The notes beneath the pieces were generated by a model. That model was not told where the DNA came from. It made no database searches and saw nothing but the letters and a program-made list of their open reading frames with translations. From Saltatorellus ferox (GTDB taxonomy: Bacteria > Planctomycetota > UBA1135 > GCA-002686595), in contig CP036434.1 of NCBI GenBank assembly GCA_007751475.1, positions 6,763,524 to 6,827,523 on the forward strand: a DNA stretch of 64,000 nucleotides, written 5' to 3'. Position numbers and translations under genes: made by a program. Position 1 is the first letter of the stretch. The number at the start of each line of letters is the position of its first letter. Below are positions 8,844-17,268 of the stretch, in pieces.

Positions 8844-11800
8844 ATGAACCGTCTTCGGTCCGCCTCCATCGCCCTGCGACGCCTCCTGCAGGCGGTCTGC
8901 ATCGGCTTCCTCCCGTTCGCCGTGGCGGCCTCCGCCACGAGCGCTCCCCAGATCGCCCTCCCATCGCACATCGGCGGCGTCCACGGGACCATCGGCGTCA
9001 GCGATCCTGGCGGCCCGCCGCCGAAGTACATCCCGCTCCCCGGGCACACGCTGATGCTGCGGGACAAGGTGACCGGCGTACTGGTCGACCAGGTCGTCAG
9101 CGACGTCTACGGGCGCTACTACTTCACCCCAAAGGCGCTCGGGACGTACGAGCTGAGCTGGCCGGCCGCGGCCGGCTGGGCCGCAGGCGTCTACCCGGAC
9201 GACATCGTCATCGACAAGGGCACCGTCAACCCGAAGCTGATCCTGCTGACCCGCAGGCCCGGCTACTCCGTTGCGGTGGGAACGATCACCCTGAGCGACG
9301 GCTCCACTCCCGGCCTCGTCGACGAGTACTTCGGCATCGAGAGCACGCCCGACGTTCGCGTCGAGGCGGCTGGTGGAGCGCTCGTCTCCGGCCCCGTTCG
9401 AGCCAACGCGGACGGCACCTACGCGATCGCCTACCGCGCCAAGGGCGTCAGGCGCCTGCGGCTCCAGGCCACGATCGAAGGGACCGCGGCCGCCGTGGCC
9501 ATCGGGATCCCCTTCGGCGGCATGTTGCGACGTGATCTGATGCTGCCGAACGCGCCGCCCGAGGTCACGAGCCTGCACCTCGCGAACGCGCTCGGCACGG
9601 GAGTGCGTCGCGCCGCCACCGGCGACGTCCTCGTCACCCAGGACGACGTCAGTGACCCGAACGGAGACCCTGTCAGCATCCTCTGGAAGGCTGGCCAGCC
9701 CTCGGCCGCGCCGCTCGTCACGCAGATCGGCAACCAGACCACCTGGACGATCCCGAACACGCCAGGTACCTCGAGGCTCTACGCCGTCGTCATGGACGGT
9801 CGCGGCGGCTACCGGAAGCGCTCGGTCTCGGTGACCATCAACAAGCCGATCGAGCTGTTCTCGGGCACGCTGCGCAACAAGACCACCGGCGACCCGATCC
9901 AGGGTGGCCGCGTCGACGTGAACGGGCGGCAGACCTTCAGTGAGGCGAACGGCTCCTGGTCGCTTCAGGTGCCCGTGGCCGACGACTACCTGATGAGCAT
10001 CTACCACGCGGACTACGCTCTCGCGGGCATGCGGAGCGACCGCGGCAGCGTCGGGCGCGTATGGAACATGGTCCCGCGCAAGGCCGAGTGGATCGAACCG
10101 CGCCTCGAAAGCCGGATCATCGACGACCGCGTCGAACTCCAGCAGTCCGGGCGCCGCGGCGCCACGGTCGTGCTGCCCGCCGACACCATGGTCGACCCCG
10201 CAGGAAACCTGCCCCAGGGACCGCTGCGTGTTTCGCTCGCAACCCTCGATCTCGGCGACAACGAAGCGGTGGCCAACTGGGCCGCGCGGACGCCGCAGGG
10301 CATCACCGGCCTCATCTCCTACGGCGTGATCTCCATCGAGGTCACCGACAGCCAGGGCAGGGAGTACCAGGTACGGCCCGGCGGCGAGGCGCTCGTGTCG
10401 ATCCCGATCATGGGACTGATGCCGGGCGACGAGATCCCCGAGGGCGCGCCCCAGGAGATCCCGATCTGGTCGTACATCGAGGAAGACGGGTTCTGGCGCG
10501 AGACCGGGCGCGCGACGCTCAACCGCGACCAGGCGCTCTACGAGGGCTTCGTCACCCATTTCTCCGAGATCAACCTCGACGTGACGGGCGCGGACTCTGC
10601 GATCCGCGTGCTCTGCGATCCAAGCCTGCTCGGCATGTACCTGCGCGTCAGCGATGTGCCTGGCGACGGGATCGATTACACCAACGTCAAGGAGGGGCCG
10701 CTGGACTCGCCGCTCAGCGTGATCTGGCTGGTACCGCCATCCCAGCTCGTGCGTCTGGAGGTCCTCACGGGCCCTGGCGGCACCGTGGTCTCGGACGTGG
10801 TGATCGACCGATTCGACAGCGCCAACCCGGCCGCTGGCCATATTCAGCAAACGAGCCCCGACGTGCTCGCCGGCCCGAGCAGCGTGCCGGTCTACCCGGC
10901 GTACCCCTACACCGACGCGCCCATCACGGTGACGATCAAGTGGCAGGCTGCGCCGAACCCTTTCTTCCTGCACTTCAAAGGCGTGGGCAACGCGGCCGAC
11001 GCGACGGACTACTTCAACCTCATGAACGTCGCGGGGAACCGTGGCACGCTGGAGGACTGGTGGGCCACGAACGGATTCGGCATCGACGGCACGGTGACGC
11101 CGGGCGCCGGTGAGCAGTACGCGCGTACCTCTTTCGAGAACCACAACGACCTCGGCTCGGGGCGCGACATGCACCTCTATAGCCGGGCCGACGGCACCAA
11201 GGTCGCCTGGGTCCAGAACTACGGGGACTTCAACCAGGACCACGGCAACGCGGACCTGGCGGCGCTTCAATTCTTCGGCGGCGCGACGGTCTGCATGGAG
11301 TACAGCCCGATGGAGAACGCGAGCGGTGACTACGTGGACGCGTCGGGTGCCCTGGTGAACCCGGCGGATCCCGCGGCGGTCGAGGCCGCCTCGGTGACCA
11401 AGTTCTTCGTCTTCGCGGAGGCCGATACGCTCCCCGGCACGGAGTTCCAGATCTCGGCTGACCTCGATGGCTACGGGCAGAAGTTCGTCCCGAACCTCTG
11501 CCTCAACTGCCACGGTGGTTCGGCGAGCGCGCCGTACACAGGTCCCGGCGACGGCCAGCTGAACGCGTACTTCCGCGAGCTGGACTACGAGACCTACCAT
11601 TTCCCGTTCGGCGCTCCTGGCCCGAGCGCGGCCGAGAAGGCGGCGTTCAAGACGCAGAACGAGATCGTCTACGGCTCAGGGTCTTCGCTGGTCTCCAGCG
11701 CGGCCATCAAGGAAGTGATCGACATCTGGTACCAGGGCGGAGCGCTGGACGTGGACCAGGACGACTGCATCCCGATCGTGGGCGGCGTCGACCCGGCGTC

Positions 11801-12095
11801 GATCCCCAGCGGATGGCACTACCCGGCCAACCTGGAGTTCGACAAGTTCTACTGCGACGTGATCGCCGAGTCCTGCCGGACGTGCCACGTGGCCCACGAC
11901 GGCATCCCGTTCAACACGATCGCGAACTTCGACGACTCCGGCTTCATGGAGTTCTACCTGAACTACTACGTGAGCACGACACCGTCCACCGGGACGATGC
12001 CGCACGCGCTGATCACGTACCGGAACTTCTGGTTGTCGGAGTCGCCGTTCCGGCCGCAGTCGGTCCTGGACTTCCTGTTGAACAACAACCTGTAG
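8844..12095 (+). CDS. Secreted multidomain protein with two CxxCH haem-binding motifs
   Basis: 1083 residues with a signal peptide (SIALRRLLQAVCIGFLPFAVAA). Domains in order: a carboxypeptidase-regulatory-like repeat region (residues ~45-230), a PKD/cadherin-like segment (DVSDPNGDPVSILWK, ~270-330), a second regulatory-like repeat (~337-400), a ZU5-like beta region (VVLPADTMVDPAGNLPQGP) and a long unassigned section. The C-terminus has CLNCH at 886-890 and CRTCH at 1011-1015, the classical covalent c-haem signature. It is probably a periplasmic or surface c-type cytochrome or cytochrome-like oxidoreductase; no redox partner is adjacent. The last 31 codons recur as a fragment at 14588-14680. 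A long antisense ORF is a codon-bias shadow. Confidence 0.85.
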   Translation: MNRLRSASIALRRLLQAVCIGFLPFAVAASATSAPQIALPSHIGGVHGTIGVSDPGGPPPKYIPLPGHTLMLRDKVTGVLVDQVVSDVYGRYYFTPKALGTYELSWPAAAGWAAGVYPDDIVIDKGTVNPKLILLTRRPGYSVAVGTITLSDGSTPGLVDEYFGIESTPDVRVEAAGGALVSGPVRANADGTYAIAYRAKGVRRLRLQATIEGTAAAVAIGIPFGGMLRRDLMLPNAPPEVTSLHLANALGTGVRRAATGDVLVTQDDVSDPNGDPVSILWKAGQPSAAPLVTQIGNQTTWTIPNTPGTSRLYAVVMDGRGGYRKRSVSVTINKPIELFSGTLRNKTTGDPIQGGRVDVNGRQTFSEANGSWSLQVPVADDYLMSIYHADYALAGMRSDRGSVGRVWNMVPRKAEWIEPRLESRIIDDRVELQQSGRRGATVVLPADTMVDPAGNLPQGPLRVSLATLDLGDNEAVANWAARTPQGITGLISYGVISIEVTDSQGREYQVRPGGEALVSIPIMGLMPGDEIPEGAPQEIPIWSYIEEDGFWRETGRATLNRDQALYEGFVTHFSEINLDVTGADSAIRVLCDPSLLGMYLRVSDVPGDGIDYTNVKEGPLDSPLSVIWLVPPSQLVRLEVLTGPGGTVVSDVVIDRFDSANPAAGHIQQTSPDVLAGPSSVPVYPAYPYTDAPITVTIKWQAAPNPFFLHFKGVGNAADATDYFNLMNVAGNRGTLEDWWATNGFGIDGTVTPGAGEQYARTSFENHNDLGSGRDMHLYSRADGTKVAWVQNYGDFNQDHGNADLAALQFFGGATVCMEYSPMENASGDYVDASGALVNPADPAAVEAASVTKFFVFAEADTLPGTEFQISADLDGYGQKFVPNLCLNCHGGSASAPYTGPGDGQLNAYFRELDYETYHFPFGAPGPSAAEKAAFKTQNEIVYGSGSSLVSSAAIKEVIDIWYQGGALDVDQDDCIPIVGGVDPASIPSGWHYPANLEFDKFYCDVIAESCRTCHVAHDGIPFNTIANFDDSGFMEFYLNYYVSTTPSTGTMPHALITYRNFWLSESPFRPQSVLDFLLNNNL

Positions 12096-12111
12096 GTCTC
12101 TGACACCGCCC

Positions 12112-12145
12112 CCTGTCGATCGCCGGTCGCCCGTCGATCGACAGG
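12112..12145. terminator. Perfect hairpin after the haem-motif gene
   Basis: An 11-bp perfect stem CCTGTCGATCG / CGATCGACAGG with a 12-nt loop, 17 bp past the stop codon. The same hairpin recurs at 14705-14740 after the duplicated fragment of this gene. In the second place it also encodes the last codons of a real gene on the minus strand, so its terminator role is plausible but not certain. Confidence 0.5.
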
Positions 12146-12243
12146 ATCGATCGAGTATCGGTGATGGAGTCGTACGCCCTTCCCATGGCGTCGGCAACGA
12201 TAGCGCTTCACCTACCGATCACGCTCATCGTCGCCAGGGGACC
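12113..12243 (-). pseudogene. Gutted copy of the PNPOx-fold gene (relic of a duplication)
   Basis: On the minus strand an ATG at 12186 opens MGRAYDSITD, matching MGKTYESITE of the intact gene at 15245. A few codons later the frame reads LSIDGRPAIDRG, matching its last codons (LSIDGLPAIDRG). About 150 central codons are missing. The sequence beyond the ATG (12187-12243) also resembles 15246-15298, the end of the phosphatase gene. This is a deletion relic of a second copy of the 14.6-15.3 kb block. Confidence 0.75.
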
Positions 12244-12247
12244 CTAG

Positions 12248-12406
12248 CAGCCTGTTGAGAAACAGCAATTTGTGGAGTAGTGGCGTCCGATTCCGAATCA
12301 AGGCGAAGTAACTTCCCCATGGTTGGATGCCATTTGGATAGTTGCTTCAACGCAGAGTCGGGATCGGACGGCGCTGCTCCGCGAATCGCTGTTCTTCAAC
12401 AGGCTG
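12248..12406. mobile_element. Non-autonomous element A (159 bp) flanked by CTAG
   Basis: The ends are inverted repeats (CAGCCTGTTGAGAAACAGC and the inverse of CAGCCTGTTGAAGAACAGC), with CTAG on both sides (12244-12247 and 12407-12410) consistent with a 4-bp target duplication. It has no coding capacity. A fragment of its interior is at 861-911. The parent transposon is not in the window. Confidence 0.75.
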
Positions 12407-12458
12407 CTAGCGGTACCGCCACGCCGACCAGCTCTATCTGGATCGTGCCGGCGTCGGC

Positions 12459-14414
12459 TCACTCCGGCAGTTCGAGCTGTACTTTCTGGGACGGCTCACC
12501 GTCTACGACCACGACCTGGCTGGTCGACCAGTTGTCGTCGCTCACTCCCCTGGCTTTCAAGGTGTAGGTGCCCGGGAGGATGGGGCCGAGATGCGTTCTG
12601 TTGTTCTGGAGGATCTCCTGGGCCAGCGCGCGTTGGTCTACGTCGAGAAGGCTCACGTAAATGCGGTCCGGTATCGACTCAGTGGTGGACACGGCCTCGA
12701 CCTCGAGGAAGGTGCCGGTCTGGAGCACCAGGTCGCCGGCTGGCGCGGTCGTCATCACCGTGGCGCTCACCGAAACCCAGGGTGAGACTTGCGCCTGTTG
12801 CATCGCGCGGATCATGTACGTTCCAGGCCTCAGACCGCCGGCCAGAAAAACGCCCGATGAGTCCGCCTTCCAAAGGCTGTTGTCGAGCGGAGTGGGTCCC
12901 TGGAACTCGATCAATGCGCCTCCCACCGGAAGGCTTTCTGCGTCCAAGATCCTGCCGCTGACCGCTCCGGCAGCACTCAGCTGTAGCTCCACGTCGTCCA
13001 GGGAATCGCCGCCGTGCAGCTCCAACCCGGTCACCTCGGCGCTGCCGAGGAGCGGGTGCGTCGGCGCACCTAGCGGCTCGAACCTTCCCGCCGCGATGGG
13101 GATGGTCCTGGCCTTGAGCTTGTACGTACCACCTGGGAGCCCGAGGAACTCGAAGGTGCCGCCGGCCTTTGACTGCGCGGACTGCATCGTGGAACCTGCC
13201 CTCCCTTCGGAAGAGCTGCCGAAGGCCATGATCTCCATACCCTCCACCGGGGCTCCGTCAGCGTCGAGCAAGCGGCCGGAGAGACGCCCCGTTTCGAAAG
13301 AGATCGTGACGTCGTGGTTCTCGACCTGGGGGACCTCCACTTCTTCGAACACGGAACTTTCTCCGGCACTGATTTGAAAACGGTACGCACCCGCCTCGTC
13401 GAGGATGATCTCGAAGCGCCCGTCCTTGTCTGTCTTCGTCTTCTTGCCGAGGTAGCCGCGGCTTCGATCGGCGTGGCCAATGCTGATGCTGGCATGTGTC
13501 AGCGGCTCCGCATTCCTTCTCACCACACCCGTGACGCGCACGAAAGAATCCAGTCGGTCGGCGAACTGAACGACGGTCTGCTCACCTTCACGGACTTCGA
13601 GGGTGACCCTTTCACGGGGAATGACGGCGACCTGCTCTTCGTCCGAATTCACGTACAGGTTGTAGGCGCCCGGAGTCACATTCTCGAACAGCAGCGTGCC
13701 ATCGCCCAGGGTCTTCGTGGTCCCCATGCTCATGGCGTTGCCGCGTGTCCTGCTGCCCGCCCAGTGCGTCAGCTGAAGCGAGATGCGGACGTCCGCTGCG
13801 GGCGCCCCGTGGATATCCAGGAGTCGCCCCACTACGGAGCCGCCGGTCGTCAGGACGATCTCGACGCGCTCCCCACCAGCCGCGGCTGCGACATCGAAGG
13901 GCTCGCTGGACCCTGTAGCGAAACCGTTCGCCTTGGCCACCAGGCGCACGAGCCCGTCGACGGTCGGCACGATGCTGACCAGACCCTCCGCGTTGGTCTT
14001 GGAGCCAGAGCGAAGCCACGCTCTCCCGGCCATCATCGCCTGCAGATCGAGCGTGGCGCCCTGAACCTGGACGGCGGCGCCTTCGATCGGGCTCCTCGCC
14101 GCGTCCATCACAAGCACCTCGATCGCAGCCTCTCCACTCTCTTCCACGGCCTCGGGCACTGGGGCAGTGGGTTCAGACATCGGCGGCAACTCCGCAGCCT
14201 GCGCCACTGGAGCTCGATCCGCCGTCGCCCCTTCCACCGGGAGAAGCGGCTTCCCATCGGACGAAGACGATGCGTCGGCCGCTGACTCGGGCCCCGCCGT
14301 CCTTGCGAAGAGCGGATCATCACCTGAACTCGCCTCCCCACCTGACCGAATGACGGTCCACAGGATGAGGGCCGAAGAGGCAACGACGACGACGGACAGG
14401 GCGAGCTTTCGCAT
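12459..14414 (-). CDS. Membrane-anchored carboxypeptidase-regulatory-like domain protein
   Basis: 651 residues from the ATG at 14414; this start places a single transmembrane anchor right at the N-terminus (LALSVVVVASSALILWTVI). A Ser/Ala/Pro-rich linker follows to about residue 105, then five or more regulatory-like beta domains marked by GRLLDIHGAPAADVRI, GRLLDADGAPVEGMEI, GRILDAESLPVGGALI and closing PGTYxLxA/V motifs. This fold (CarboxypepD_reg) usually serves as a structural or binding module. The predicted topology puts the domains outside the cytoplasm. No enzymatic domain is visible. The gene is bracketed by copies of the GGCGGTACCGAACC repeat (12411-12425 and 14558-14590). Its natural partner is unknown. 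Confidence 0.85.
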   Translation of the reverse strand: MRKLALSVVVVASSALILWTVIRSGGEASSGDDPLFARTAGPESAADASSSSDGKPLLPVEGATADRAPVAQAAELPPMSEPTAPVPEAVEESGEAAIEVLVMDAARSPIEGAAVQVQGATLDLQAMMAGRAWLRSGSKTNAEGLVSIVPTVDGLVRLVAKANGFATGSSEPFDVAAAAGGERVEIVLTTGGSVVGRLLDIHGAPAADVRISLQLTHWAGSRTRGNAMSMGTTKTLGDGTLLFENVTPGAYNLYVNSDEEQVAVIPRERVTLEVREGEQTVVQFADRLDSFVRVTGVVRRNAEPLTHASISIGHADRSRGYLGKKTKTDKDGRFEIILDEAGAYRFQISAGESSVFEEVEVPQVENHDVTISFETGRLSGRLLDADGAPVEGMEIMAFGSSSEGRAGSTMQSAQSKAGGTFEFLGLPGGTYKLKARTIPIAAGRFEPLGAPTHPLLGSAEVTGLELHGGDSLDDVELQLSAAGAVSGRILDAESLPVGGALIEFQGPTPLDNSLWKADSSGVFLAGGLRPGTYMIRAMQQAQVSPWVSVSATVMTTAPAGDLVLQTGTFLEVEAVSTTESIPDRIYVSLLDVDQRALAQEILQNNRTHLGPILPGTYTLKARGVSDDNWSTSQVVVVDGEPSQKVQLELPE

Positions 14415-14557
14415 GGGATGGATGGCGAGTTCTTGGGGAACGGGACAGGCGGAGCACGGCAACCCCATGATCATGGTGCCAAAGATCTCCGGTGATCGCG
14501 CAACTTCAGGGCACGACCCTTCGTACGCAGCACGCACCCAGCTACGACGACACGTCT

Positions 14558-14590
14558 TTGGCGGTACTGAACCGAACCCAAGGCCGCCAC
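14558..14590 (+). repeat. Single arm of the GGCGGTACCGAACC repeat
   Basis: GGCGGTACTGAACCGAACCC with a following CCGCCACG matches the arms of the hairpins at 18314-18410 and 49591-49750. It lies exactly at the junction where the duplicated end of the haem-motif gene begins. Confidence 0.6.
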
Positions 14591-14680
14591 GCGCTGATCA
14601 CGTACCGGAACTTCTGGCTGTCGGAGTCGCCGTTCCGGCCGCAGTCGGTTCTGAACTTCCTGCTGAACAACAACCTGTAG
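14588..14680 (+). pseudogene. Duplicated 3' end of the haem-motif gene
   Basis: 93 bp encoding HALITYRNFWLSESPFRPQS...NNNL and a TAG stop are almost identical to 12003-12095, the last 30 codons of the 1083-residue gene. There is no start or upstream coding region, so this is a fragment left by duplication of the block that also carries the hairpin and the PNPOx gene. Confidence 0.85.
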
Positions 14681-14699
14681 AACCTGTAGCCCCTCGACA

Positions 14700-15245
14700 T
14701 CAACCCCTGTCGATCGCCGGTAGCCCGTCGATCGACAGGGTGTTCTTCTCTTTCCGGTATTCCCTGACCCCGGACTCCCCCTTGGCCTCGGCCCAGTCCA
14801 CCAGGGTCGTCCGGTCCTTGACGTACTCCATGAAGGGCACCCCGTAGCCGCACGAGGTCGAGGTTCGCTCCACCTGAATCAGCAGGATCGATCGAACTCC
14901 GGCCAACGCGGGCAGCTTCGCCTGAAGATCTGCGAACCGCTCGTCGTCCGTCAGCACGACCTCACCCCGGCCATAGAGACGCACGATATTCGGCGATCCC
15001 TCGAACGCGCAGAACATCAGCGTGATGCGCCCGTTCTCTCGAACGTGGGCGATCGTCTCGGCGCCGCTTCCCGTCAGGTCCAGGTAAGCGACTTGCCGAG
15101 GCCCGAGGATCACGAGCGAATTCAGCCCCTTGGGAGAGAGGTTCACGTGCCCGCCGTCCCGGGGCGCCGTGGCGACGAAGAACAGAGGCTGCGCCTCGAT
15201 AAAGGCGCGCATCTCCTCGGTGATGGACTCATAGGTTTTTCCCAT
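14700..15245 (-). CDS. Pyridoxamine 5'-phosphate oxidase-fold flavin-binding protein
   Basis: 181 residues from the ATG at 15245 (MGKTYESITEEMRAFIEAQ). The sequence fits the PNPOx-like split-barrel family: FFVATAPRDGGHVNLSPKG near residue 25, then the DLTGSGAETIAHVRENGRIT strand-helix and FEGSPNIVRLYGRGEV. Family members bind FMN or F420 and reduce or oxidise small molecules; the substrate cannot be told from sequence. It starts 38 bp after the stop of the PhoD-type phosphatase on the same strand, so the two are probably co-transcribed. The last codons overlap a perfect hairpin (14705-14740). A gutted second copy is at 12113-12243. Confidence 0.85.
   Translation of the reverse strand: MGKTYESITEEMRAFIEAQPLFFVATAPRDGGHVNLSPKGLNSLVILGPRQVAYLDLTGSGAETIAHVRENGRITLMFCAFEGSPNIVRLYGRGEVVLTDDERFADLQAKLPALAGVRSILLIQVERTSTSCGYGVPFMEYVKDRTTLVDWAEAKGESGVREYRKEKNTLSIDGLPAIDRG
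14705..14740. terminator. 12-bp perfect hairpin, second copy
   Basis: CCCTGTCGATCG / CGATCGACAGGG with a 12-nt loop, the same element as at 12112-12145. Here it sits between the duplicated haem-gene fragment and the PNPOx gene, and encodes the end of the latter. Confidence 0.45.
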
Positions 15246-15282
15246 GGCGTCCAAGCCTGCAGCGCTTCACCCGCCGGGGGCG

Positions 15283-17199
15283 TCAGTCGTCGCCGACCGG
15301 CTTCGCCTGGACTCCCTCTACCTCGATCTCATCGGGCCGATCCGCGCCAGCGCGTATCGTATACGGGCCCTTTCCGTACACCGGGAGGTGGGCCCCTTCC
15401 CCGCGCATCCGCACGGTGTAGAGAATCTCGCCCCTCTCTTCCTCGATCACCTGGACCACGGCGCTCGACCGCTGGCGCACGAACTCCGGCACCGGCAGGT
15501 AGCCGGTCGGCTCGCGCCCGTCGTTGTCGGCGCACGCGAAGGTGATGGGCCAGCCCGGGAACTGGGCCGCGTCGCCCTGGCTCATGTCCGCGAAGCGCGG
15601 CCAGCATTCCACCGTCACCGACTGCGCCTTCTTGTCGAAGCGAACGACGCCGAAGCCGTCGGCGCGCTGTTTCTCGTCGGTTCGATCCGACGGATTCGCG
15701 TAGGCCATCATGGAAATGCGGTTGCCGAGCCCATCCAGGTAGTCGCCGGTCCACGGGAGAGGGCTGCCCTCCACCGGGTTCGGTCCCGGCTGCTCGTCCT
15801 GGGGCCACCACCAGCGGCCGTAGATGGTGTTCACGATTGCGGGGCTCGTGAAGGCGTAGGGGCCGTCGCCGAACGCGTCGATGCCGTGCTTGACGACGAC
15901 GGCGAGGTGCTGATCGCCGCAGAGGTGCGGCGCGCGGGCCCGACGGATCTCCCTCAACGCCGCATTCCGCCCGGCCTGGGGCCAGGCGTTGCTATCGAGA
16001 TCGGCGAGCAGGCGGTTCTCGGGCGAGCCGTGCAGGTGCACCGCGCCGCAGAACGCCGTCTGCGAAAGCACGCACTTCATGTGGGCGCCACTCCAGTCCT
16101 GGCCCCACTCGTGCAGGAACCGGATCTGGCGATCGCCGAGCAGCGCCAGCTCCGGCAGGTCCACCGAGGCGCGGTCGTACTTCGGATCGTTGATGTGATC
16201 GGGCCGCGGCCCCATCTTCGGGATCTTCCCCTCGGGTCCGCTCTTGAACTTGCGGTCCTCCAGGATCGCGAAGTCGACGCCGCCCACCTTGAGGTTCGTG
16301 AAGTAGACGCCGATGCCGCGCTCGATCGGCGCTGGATCGTAGGCGTCGGGGAGGTGCCAGGTCTGGCAGCGCTCGACCATGTTCACGTACGCGGCTGGAA
16401 AGAAGTAGCCCCCGCTCGGTCCCTGCTCGTCGGTGGCCTGCTTGCCGCTCTCGCCCCAGAGGTTCGACTGCCCGATGTCGTGATCGTCCGGGATCGTGAT
16501 GACCGGTCGGTCCTTCAGAATCTCACGGAACTGGACGCCGAACTCCAGCCAGCCGTAGGTGTGCTCGGTGTGGTGGTAGGACTGGTCACCGGCGAAGAAC
16601 AGAAGATCAGGATCGACGCGCTTCAGGTTCTCGAGCATCGTGGGCCGCGGCCCCGGCGTGCGTGAGCTGTTGCAGGAGAGATGGCCGACGACGAGGACGT
16701 CCTGGTCGATCGGGTCGCGCCGGACCGTCCCTTCGAACGAGGCCTCGTTTCCATGCCGAACCCGGTATTCGACGTCGCGCGTGCTGTCCCATCCGTCGAG
16801 CCGGAAGTGGGCGCTCCATCCGAGGTCGATCACCTTTTCGGTGGCCGCGAGCTCCCACTCGCCTGCGCCGCTGCGAAACTCGAGACGAACCTCGCGCTCT
16901 TCGTCAGGATAGAGAGGAAAGAGCTGGGCCGTCAGCTTGAGCGTGCCACGGTCGTGCGTGTAGAGCGCGAACGCGACGACTTCGTCACGCGGAACGTCCA
17001 GGGACATCGTGCGCCGAGGGTTCGGCTTGACGTTCCACCACTCCCCCATGGCCATGGACTCCAGCCGTTGGAAGCGCTCGCCAAAGACCTCGGCGGCCAC
17101 GAGCGGCTTCACCTCCTGCAGCGCAGCGGCGAGTCCTGTCGAGTAGGGCGAGAAAAGGGCCGCCACGGTGGCAGCGCGAAGGAGCAAGTGGGTCGACAT
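15283..17199 (-). CDS. PhoD-like alkaline phosphatase (metallophosphoesterase)
   Basis: 638 residues with a signal peptide (LLLRAATVAALFSPYSTGLAAA). An N-terminal beta domain (~30-165) precedes a metallophosphatase domain of PhoD type: FFAGDQSYHH with metal ligand D205, IPDDHD at 237-241 and GDQH at 428-431. Family enzymes are exported phosphomono- or diesterases using Fe/Ca centres. The ATG is preceded by GGAGGT at 11 nt. The PNPOx gene follows 38 bp later. The substrate is not predictable; a role in phosphate scavenging or extracellular phosphoester turnover is a family-based inference. Confidence 0.85.
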   Translation of the reverse strand: MSTHLLLRAATVAALFSPYSTGLAAALQEVKPLVAAEVFGERFQRLESMAMGEWWNVKPNPRRTMSLDVPRDEVVAFALYTHDRGTLKLTAQLFPLYPDEEREVRLEFRSGAGEWELAATEKVIDLGWSAHFRLDGWDSTRDVEYRVRHGNEASFEGTVRRDPIDQDVLVVGHLSCNSSRTPGPRPTMLENLKRVDPDLLFFAGDQSYHHTEHTYGWLEFGVQFREILKDRPVITIPDDHDIGQSNLWGESGKQATDEQGPSGGYFFPAAYVNMVERCQTWHLPDAYDPAPIERGIGVYFTNLKVGGVDFAILEDRKFKSGPEGKIPKMGPRPDHINDPKYDRASVDLPELALLGDRQIRFLHEWGQDWSGAHMKCVLSQTAFCGAVHLHGSPENRLLADLDSNAWPQAGRNAALREIRRARAPHLCGDQHLAVVVKHGIDAFGDGPYAFTSPAIVNTIYGRWWWPQDEQPGPNPVEGSPLPWTGDYLDGLGNRISMMAYANPSDRTDEKQRADGFGVVRFDKKAQSVTVECWPRFADMSQGDAAQFPGWPITFACADNDGREPTGYLPVPEFVRQRSSAVVQVIEEERGEILYTVRMRGEGAHLPVYGKGPYTIRAGADRPDEIEVEGVQAKPVGDD

Positions 17200-17268
17200 G
17201 CCCGTACCGTACCTCCCGAGGACATCGACGTCAGCTCAGTCGTGGCGGTACCGAACGCGATCAGCGCC

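Noticed and set aside
8658..11600. 980-codon open frame antisense to the haem-motif gene
   Set aside because: Arg/Val/Asp-rich shadow created by GC-biased third positions; no signal peptide, family motif or ribosome site, whereas the plus-strand gene has all expected features.
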